Shown here piece after piece: positions 56,927-64,000 of a stretch of DNA of 64,000 bases. The position numbers and the translations under genes were made by a program. Source of the DNA: Petrolisthes cinctipes (taxonomy: Eukaryota; Arthropoda; Malacostraca; Decapoda; Porcellanidae). The notes under the pieces were generated by a model. The model saw nothing but the letters and a program-made list of their open reading frames with translations, made no database searches and was not told the origin of the DNA. The stretch lies in NCBI GenBank assembly GCA_033782935.1, contig JAWQEG010001429.1:902001-966000 (forward strand), written 5' to 3'. How positions within the stretch are numbered: the first letter of the stretch is position 1; the number at the start of each line of letters is the position of its first letter.

Positions 56927-59900
56927 CTATATAAGGTCATAAAGTTTTGTCTCCCTCAGAAAACTCATTAATTTGTTTATAATATTCTTGTCATCTGACA
57001 GAATATTTTCTATGGTGAAAGCCATTTTTTTAACTTGAAAAAACTGTTTAATTTTACTTCTCTGGATGTTATAATTATTACAAAAAATTAATAAATGACT
57101 GATGGACATTACTGCTGTGCATGATGGGCACATAGGGGGAAAATTTCTGTTTACATAGGCCTCTAGGTGAGTTACCCATGTGGCGTTGACCCGAAGACGA
57201 GCCAATACCACTTCGTCCCTGCGACTACGCCATGATGACGTAGCCCAGGGTTCAATAACTTATTTTTACTTTATTACTGATGTCTAATCTGGTCCACTGC
57301 CTTTGCCACAGGAGATGAATTCGAGACTTAATGAGGGAAACAAAACACCTGAGATCTGTACGGACTATGCTAATGTCCAGATCAACAGTTGACCCGGCTA
57401 GTATATCAGCCTGTTCATTGCCATAGATACCATAATGTGAAGGTACCCATATTAGCTTGATTGATTTATTGGCACAAAACAGCTTACTAATGATATTACC
57501 CTGTATTTCGTTATTAGTTGTATTTAAGGATTTAATAGCTTGAAGTGAACTTAATGAATCTGTAAAAATAACTATCCTATCGTGGGTCGTCGATAGGGCA
57601 AAATCCAAAGCTTTATTAATAGCAAAAAGTTCAGCAAGAAAAATAGATGTATGAATCGGCAGTCTGAATCTTAACTGACATTCAGTCGACAACACACCTG
57701 AACCCACACATTCATCCGTCTTGGAGCCGTCGGTATACAGATGGAAATATGAAAGATGTTGAACAATTATCTCACGAAACCTCTGGTGTACCTCCACCTT
57801 CGGAACCCGGGATTTAACCCCTGGTAGCCAGGAATCCACAATAGTGAAGGGGGGTGTTACCCAGGGTGCAATATTTACTAAAACCAGGGAATCGATTGTT
57901 GATAATTCTATACCGACACACTCTATGAGGTCATGGAGTCTTGCTCTGAGGGATCCCACGCGAGTGCCCTCCGGGGCCGTGCGACGCCCAGGCGGATAAC
58001 TCGGCCCTTCCGGGGGCCTATCGCCATGGCCCTCCGGCTGCAAATGCCTCTCCAAGGTATTACCGGGAGGATGACTCGGCTCCCCGGGTACCTGAACTTG
58101 GGGCCTGGTCCCCATTGGCCTCACGCCAGTGCCCTCTGGGGCGCAGAGGTTCCTGGACGGACGACTAGCGCCATGGCCCCCCGGGTGCTGTTGCCGTAGC
58201 TAGGCATTTCCGGGAAGATGACTCGGCACCCTAGATTTCTTAGCACAGTATACTAACAGTTGTTGATCTCATCTCAATCGGAGGGGAGGCACTTGTGACT
58301 CCACCTCTAGACGCTCGATTCGAGTGCAACGTAGGGCTCCAAGACACACACGCAAACACGCATTCTGCACAACATCCAAACCTTTCAATACAGACTCAGA
58401 TGCCGAACCATACACTATTGACCCATAATCTACTCTAGATCTAATCAGGGATTTATATAGCATTAGCAATGACTTCCTATCTGCTCCCCATTGAGTACCA
58501 GAAATGCACTTCAGCAAATTGAGTGCTTTTAAACATTTAATTTTTAACTGACTGACATGGACTCGCCATGTCAGTCGACTGTCAAAATGCAGTCCAAGAA
58601 ATTTAGTAGATTTTTGAATAGGTAGGGGGTTGACACCCATAGTCAGCCGGACGTCTGGCTTCTTCCTATGAGTAAAAGTAACCCCTACACTCTTTCTTAC
58701 TGAAAACTTAAAACCCCACTGGAGGCCCCAATTTTGAATCAAATCCAGTGCCAATTGGATCCGAGTTGCCGAAAACTCTGCATTACAGCTGGAGTGCCAT
58801 ATCTCACAGTCGTCGGCGTACAGTGAGTATTTAAGATTTCGAGGAGGAGCTGGTAGAATGTCATTGATCATACATAGAAATAAGGTCGGAGACAGAACAC
58901 TCCCCTGGGGGACCCCATTTGCCTGGACAAATATGTCCGAGAAAATTACCGTGTCCGAAAAAAGCTTGACAGAGAAAGTTCTGTCAGAAATGAAATTCTT
59001 AACAAAAAAGGGCAGGTTACCGCGTAATCCCATCGCATATAGTTTCCTGAGGAGGCCATGTCGCCAAGTCATGTCGTAGGCTTTTTCAATGTTTAAAAAT
59101 ACTGCAATCAAAAATTGTTTTTTGGCAAATGCCTCTTCAATTTGAACTTCCAGGTTCACTAGCTGATCGAGCGTCTGGCGACCTTTACGGAAGCCACACT
59201 GCTCGTCAACCAGCAAATTCCTGGAATTTAAGAAATGCAATAGCCTACGATTAACAATTCGTTCCATGACCTTGCATAAGCAACTTGTGAGCGCAATAGG
59301 GCGATACAATGAAGTCGATCTGGGGTCCCCCCCTCCTCTCGGTATGAGAATGACATGTGCAAAGTGCCACGAGTTTGGAAAGGTGTGACCGCTCCAAATT
59401 TCGTTAAACACCTGAAACATCTTGACCATGGAATCATGATCAAGATGCTTTATCATCTCATACCGAATCTCATCGGGTCCTGGGGATGTTCCACTACAGG
59501 CTCCTAGGGCTTGGACAAGCTCTTGCATTGTTAGATCACTGTTGTAATCTAATTCATCTCCTATGGCAAAGTCAATATGCTGCAGCTCTGATTCTTCCTT
59601 GATGGGCAGGAAAGCTGGATGGTAATTTTCAGAGCTGCTAGCAAAAGAGAACTGCCTGGCGAGGGCGTTAGCAATGTCTCTAGGTTCGTCATAATTGATG
59701 TTATTAAAAGAGATGTTGGTAATTTTATTTGATATTTTTTTCTTATTTAATTTTCTTACAGTGGACCAGACTTGGGATATTGATGTTTCACTGTTTATGC
59801 TAGAGACAAAGCATCGCCAGGAGTCTCGTTTGGCTTGTCTGATGGTTCGACGAGCCCTAGCTCTCGCAAGTTTATACTTGCGAAAGTTCTCATCACCAAT

Positions 59901-60836
59901 GTGATTTTTGAAAAGCCTGTAGGCTCTATTCCTCTCACACAGTACCCTGCGGCAATCTGGCATCCACCATGGAACTCTATGCTTTTCGCTATCTACCGAA
60001 GTCTTAGGAATTGTTGCCATTGCGGCTTTGAGGATATTATCTTGAATATTATTTACTTTATCATCAATGGTTTCTCCAACAATTTCAATATTGACACCCT
60101 TTGTGAAGGATTCCCAGTCTGCTTTATTTACGTTAAATTTAGGTGCTGAAGGCTCTTTAATAGTGTCGCTTTTAAATGTAATCACAATAGGAAAATGATC
60201 GCTTACCAATGAGTCATCAATGGGTAGCCACTGGCAAGAGGCTGCAATTGATGGGGAGACCAGAGATAGGTCAAGGACGCTAAAATTACCAGTATTATCA
60301 TCAACTCTCGTCGGACTACCGTCGTTCAGAAGAACCAAATTGGAATCACTGATTAGCCTAGCCATCTGTTCCCTCTTTCTGTCATCCTGCAGGGAACCCC
60401 ATAACGTATGATGAGCATTAAAATCACCTACAATTAATTTTCTACAGGGCAGACTGTCCTATAGATCAAAAACATCATCATAAGTTACTGTATCAGGAGG
60501 ACAGTAGACAGAACAGATAGTCAGGTAGGTGCCACCGAATTTTACTCTGCAAGCGACACTTTCCAGAGGAAAATTACAGGGCACATCAGTGAAAGGGAGG
60601 TTATGGCGGATGTAGATTGCCACTCCACCTCCTCCCCTCCCCCCACGGTCCCTCCTAATTAAACTGTAGTTCCGAAGCTGAACAACCTCGTCTTCGACTT
60701 GGTCGTTTAGATGAGTTTCCTGAAGGGCAATAATATCGGCAGCGTAAGAACAAGCCAAAAGTTTGAGTTAATTTAATCTAGCTCTAAGACTTCGACAGTT
60801 CCATTGGAGTATGGTTAGTGCGAAGATTATCGCTGT
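56927..60836 (-). pseudogene. Array unit c ORF2, inactivated
   Basis: Same domain order and lesions as unit b: stops at 60768-60770, 60459-60461, 58269-58271 and 58200-58202, Asn in motif A at 59091-59093, and the frameshift before the zinc segment (57252). A private silent-looking change lies at 60708 (GTTTAG against GTTCAG). Confidence 0.87.
57949..58230 (-). repeat. GC-rich linker repeat (unit c)
   Basis: Identical by eye to 46261-46542. Confidence 0.8.
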
Positions 60837-60964
60837 TTATGGGGTTTCTTGGAGCATTGTTCGTCTGGCCGAACCGTTTTGTGCTGGGAGGGAAGACCCT
60901 CTTCCTCCCCTGCACTTCCCGGGGACCTCCCGCGGGCAGGTTTCGCGACGGTAGTCTCCATCGT

Positions 60965-62086
60965 TTAAGGTTTAGAAGCTGATACGGTATCATCAGCCTT
61001 GTGGTGCTTCTTTTGCTGGGTTGATTCAACAACTTCTAATTTCTTTGTCAAACTTTCTACTAGTAGCGTTAATTTACTTACTGTATCCTTTAATTCTTTA
61101 ATTTCGTTGTCCTTTGCCTGGATAGCCACGTTAACATCTGTTGTAATTACAGGAGCAGTGGTGCCAGTCATAGCTGCAGCATAGGAAACTGTGGGAGTTT
61201 GGTTAACCCCCTCCACCTTCCTCTTTGCATCACCATAACTAACATCATGAGCCCTCATGTATGCCATTGCTTCAGTCTCCACTTTAAGGCTCCTGCAGTC
61301 ACCTGCACTTGCCTGGTGGGGGCCGCCACAATTAGCACACCTGAAGACTGTTTCTGAACACAACTCAGTCATGTGACTACCTGCACATTTACCACAAGTG
61401 AATGAATCTTTATTGAAGCACCTCAATGCTGTGTATCCGAATTTTTGGCAACGGAAACAACGCATCGGTTTCTGAATGTATGGTCTAACGTGAACAATTT
61501 CGTATCCAATCTTTACCGTTTCCGGAATCTGGGCTGAAGCAAAAGTCATGAAACATAAGCCAAATTTCTCTCTCTTGTTCTCTCTCATCCTGGTCATACT
61601 TTGTACATCAACAACGCCTTGGTCCTTCATTCCTTCCAAAATGTCTGCCTCATTCAGAGCGGCCAAATCACTATGGAAAATGACGCCTTTACAGGTATTT
61701 GGCCCCACTGGAATGGTGGCTTTCACCTTCAAGTTATGAATTTGCATCAGTTTAAGGAGATCCTTAACCTGAGATGCCTTCAGTACTTTCACCAGGATAC
61801 TACCATCACGCAACTTGTTAGCAGCAGCAAGACTGCCACCCACTTGACCATCAAGGACCTTTTTGACGATAAAGGGGTTTAAATTCTTGAGAGACTGCCC
61901 CTCATCTACACATCTAATATTTACATAACGAGCATTCATTGGAGGAATTTTAACATCAAGGTGTCGTTGTCTGTCTGCCGTAGGGGTTCCATTATTGTCA
62001 GCCATTGTCCTAGTTTGGTCCTTGGTCGTTAACCTCCCTCCTTGAGGAGGAGGGAGGCTAGTCGGGTGGTCATCCATCCGGGGCAT
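60965..62086 (-). CDS. Array unit c ORF1
   Basis: 373 codons. One difference from units a and b is Arg in place of Gly at residue 18 (QGGRLTTK). Zinc knuckles, including the Tyr218 variant, and the coiled coil are unchanged. Confidence 0.85.
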   Translation of the reverse strand: MPRMDDHPTSLPPPQGGRLTTKDQTRTMADNNGTPTADRQRHLDVKIPPMNARYVNIRCVDEGQSLKNLNPFIVKKVLDGQVGGSLAAANKLRDGSILVKVLKASQVKDLLKLMQIHNLKVKATIPVGPNTCKGVIFHSDLAALNEADILEGMKDQGVVDVQSMTRMRENKREKFGLCFMTFASAQIPETVKIGYEIVHVRPYIQKPMRCFRCQKFGYTALRCFNKDSFTCGKCAGSHMTELCSETVFRCANCGGPHQASAGDCRSLKVETEAMAYMRAHDVSYGDAKRKVEGVNQTPTVSYAAAMTGTTAPVITTDVNVAIQAKDNEIKELKDTVSKLTLLVESLTKKLEVVESTQQKKHHKADDTVSASKP

Positions 62087-62690
62087 CGGACTACGTCCGA
62101 CCCCTCTCCTCGCACACTCACCTACCTCCCTTAACTATTGTATCAACCCCAAATAATGGACAATAATTTAGGGAATAAAAGTTACCTTTACTCGCCCCCC
62201 TCCCCCATAGTGGTAGCCTGGCGGCGTTCTCCAGTACCAGCTAGGGGATCGGAGTTTGTGCGGAAGGAACTTCCCCACCACCGAACCTGCCTAATGCGAG
62301 GGGTGGTGTAGTTAGAACCCACCTCCCAAGCGAATACTGTTGCTCAGCAAAGAGACAACCGCAGGCCCAGGAGGCTCTGAGGCAGTGAGTGCTGCGGGTC
62401 TGGTGTGGGGAACAACTAACTACTATCTACCATAAACTACTGGTTGTCCTCCAGCAAAAATCAAATCACTGAAGGTGTACACAGCAGTGCAGCAAAACGC
62501 TGCAAATTTACTTTAATTTATTACTTTAACTAGGCAAAGAAACAACAGAGTACTGCTGGTAAGAGGCCTCGGTACACCAAGGTAACTCCACGAACAATAC
62601 TGTATCCTGTTGTTGCTGTGCTAAACGAGGACGAGGTCTGGACGGTACAAAGTCTGGACGCATAATGGGGGAGTTCAATCACTACTCTAC
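62087..62690 (-). other. Unit c 5' UTR and junction with unit d
   Basis: As in the other units, but the C run is interrupted by T (CCCCCCTCCCCC near 62196-62207), which accounts for the unit being one base shorter. Confidence 0.55.
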
Positions 62691-64000
62691 TTGTTGGATT
62701 TCTTGGCTATCGACCAGAGGCATATAGCCAAAAATCATTAAGCCATTGGATCCATTTTATTATATCAATCTATATAAGGTCATAAAGTTTTGTCTCCCTC
62801 AGAAAACTCATTAATTTGTTTATAATATTCTTGTCATCTGACAGAATATTTTCTATGGTGAAAGCCATTTTTTTAACTTGAAAAAACTGTTTAATTTTAC
62901 TTCTCTGGATGTTATAATTATTACAAAAAATTAATAAATGACTGATGGACATTACTGCTGTGCATGATGGGCACATAGGGGGAAAATTTCTGTTTACATA
63001 GGCCTCTAGGTGAGTTACCCATGTGGCGTTGACCCGAAGACGAGCCAATACCACTTCGTCCCTGCGACTACGCCATGATGACGTAGCCCAGGGTTCAATA
63101 ACTTATTTTTACTTTATTACTGATGTCTAATCTGGTCCACTGCCTTTGCCACAGGAGATGAATTCGAGACTTAATGAGGGAAACAAAACACCTGAGATCT
63201 GTACGGACTATGCTAATGTCCAGATCAACAGTTGACCCGGCTAGTATATCAGCCTGTTCATTGCCATAGATACCATAATGTGAAGGTACCCATATTAGCT
63301 TGATTGATTTATTGGCACAAAACAGCTTACTAATGATATTACCCTGTATTTCGTTGTTAGTTGTATTTAAGGATTTAATAGCTTGAAGTGAACTTAATGA
63401 ATCTGTAAAAATAACTATCCTATCGTGGGTCGTCGATAGGGCAAAATCCAAAGCTTTATTAATAGCAAAAAGTTCAGCAAGAAAAATAGATGTATGAATC
63501 GGCAGTCTGAATCTTAACTGACATTCAGTCGACCATACACCTGCACCCACACATTCATCCGTCTTGGAACCGTCGGTATACAGATGGAAATATGAAAGAT
63601 GTTGAACAATTATTTCACGAAACCTCTGGTGTACCTCCACCTCCGGCACCCGGGATTTAACCCCTGGCAGATTTCGAGGAGGAGCTGGTAGAATGTCATT
63701 GATCATACATAGAAATAAGGTCGGAGACAGAACACTCCCCTGGGGGACCCCATTTGCCTGGACAAATATGTCCGAGAAAGTGACTGTGTCCGAAAAAAGC
63801 TTGACAGAGAAAGTTCTGTCAGAAATGAAATTCTTAACAAAAAAGGGCAGGTTACCGCGTAATCCCATCGCATATAGTTTCCTGAGGAGGCCATGTCGCC
63901 AAGTCATGTCGTAGGCTTTTTCAATGTCTAAAAATACTGCAATCAAAAATTATTTTTTGGCAAATGCCTCTTGAATTTGAATTTCCAGGTTCACTAGCTG
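62691..64000 (-). pseudogene. Array unit d, partial, with internal ORF2 deletion
   Basis: The 3' end matches units b and c (zinc segment 62770-63054, same frameshift at 63095). Upstream, one frame of 283 codons (63095-63946) joins RT directly to the segment before RNase H: ILPAPPRNL is followed at once by PGVKSRVPEVEV (junction near 63668). About 1.0 kb is deleted, including the YADD motif, RT thumb and GC-rich linker. Motif A here is FLDIEKAYD, with the catalytic Asp (63926-63928). It also reads VGAGVWS where units a-c read VGSGVLS. The rest lies beyond the window. Confidence 0.85.

Larger units (their letters stand above)
45161..64000 (-). repeat. Head-to-tail tandem array of I-like elements (units a-d)
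   Basis: The marker TTGTTGGATTTCTTGG recurs at 45161, 51004, 56848 and 62691, giving units of 5843, 5844 and 5843 bp and a partial fourth running off the window. Each unit holds a complete element in the - direction: 5' UTR, ORF1, ORF2 and a short 3' end. Units b and c are almost identical, with only a handful of differences noticed (for example 54909, 60718 and the C run near 62198). Unit a is identical to them from about 46010 up but diverged below that. Confidence 0.92.

Overview
The window is transposon- and repeat-packed eukaryotic DNA, most likely from an arthropod and probably a decapod crustacean. That inference rests on the mix of I-like, CR1/L2-like and RTE-like non-LTR elements, a tRNA-derived SINE, Ty3/gypsy elements and very dense long GA/CT, CA, TA and AAT microsatellites. 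I recognise no host gene, rRNA, functional tRNA or CRISPR array. Almost every coding region belongs to a retrotransposon, and most are broken.

Layout. 1-5513 (+): a decayed non-LTR retrotransposon, element A (ORF1 with zinc knuckles; ORF2 with endonuclease, RT, RNase H and a C-terminal zinc motif), carrying a reverse-oriented SINE. 5518-6232: a gypsy gag scrap, then a block repeated in direct orientation at 23851-24294. 6233-23048: a long inverted repeat with arms of about 3.5 kb. Its arms hold a CR1/L2-like relic split by a solo LTR with a 5-bp target duplication. The right arm is split by a 9.06-kb Ty3/gypsy element (LTRs 11079-12263 and 18943-20135) whose pol order is protease-integrase-RT-RNase H, the unusual order described for Gmr1-like elements. 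A 5'-truncated RTE-type element with one open ORF sits inside its gag.

23049-31780: simple repeats, minisatellites (including one with units in opposite orientations) and a diverged third copy of the inverted-repeat arm. 31905-38900: three copies of a CR1/L2-like family B (two +, one -). 39466-45160 (-): a decayed I-like non-LTR element with ORF1 and ORF2.

45161-64000 (-): a head-to-tail array of a related I-like element, three complete units of 5843, 5844 and 5843 bp plus part of a fourth. ORF1 is intact in each complete unit. ORF2 carries the same four in-frame stops in all three, and the RT motif A catalytic Asp is Asn. The units therefore look amplified as DNA (unequal exchange or rolling-circle-like copying), not by repeated retrotransposition. 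This array, the inverted repeat with its nested insertions, and the domain-shuffled gypsy element are the main points of interest.
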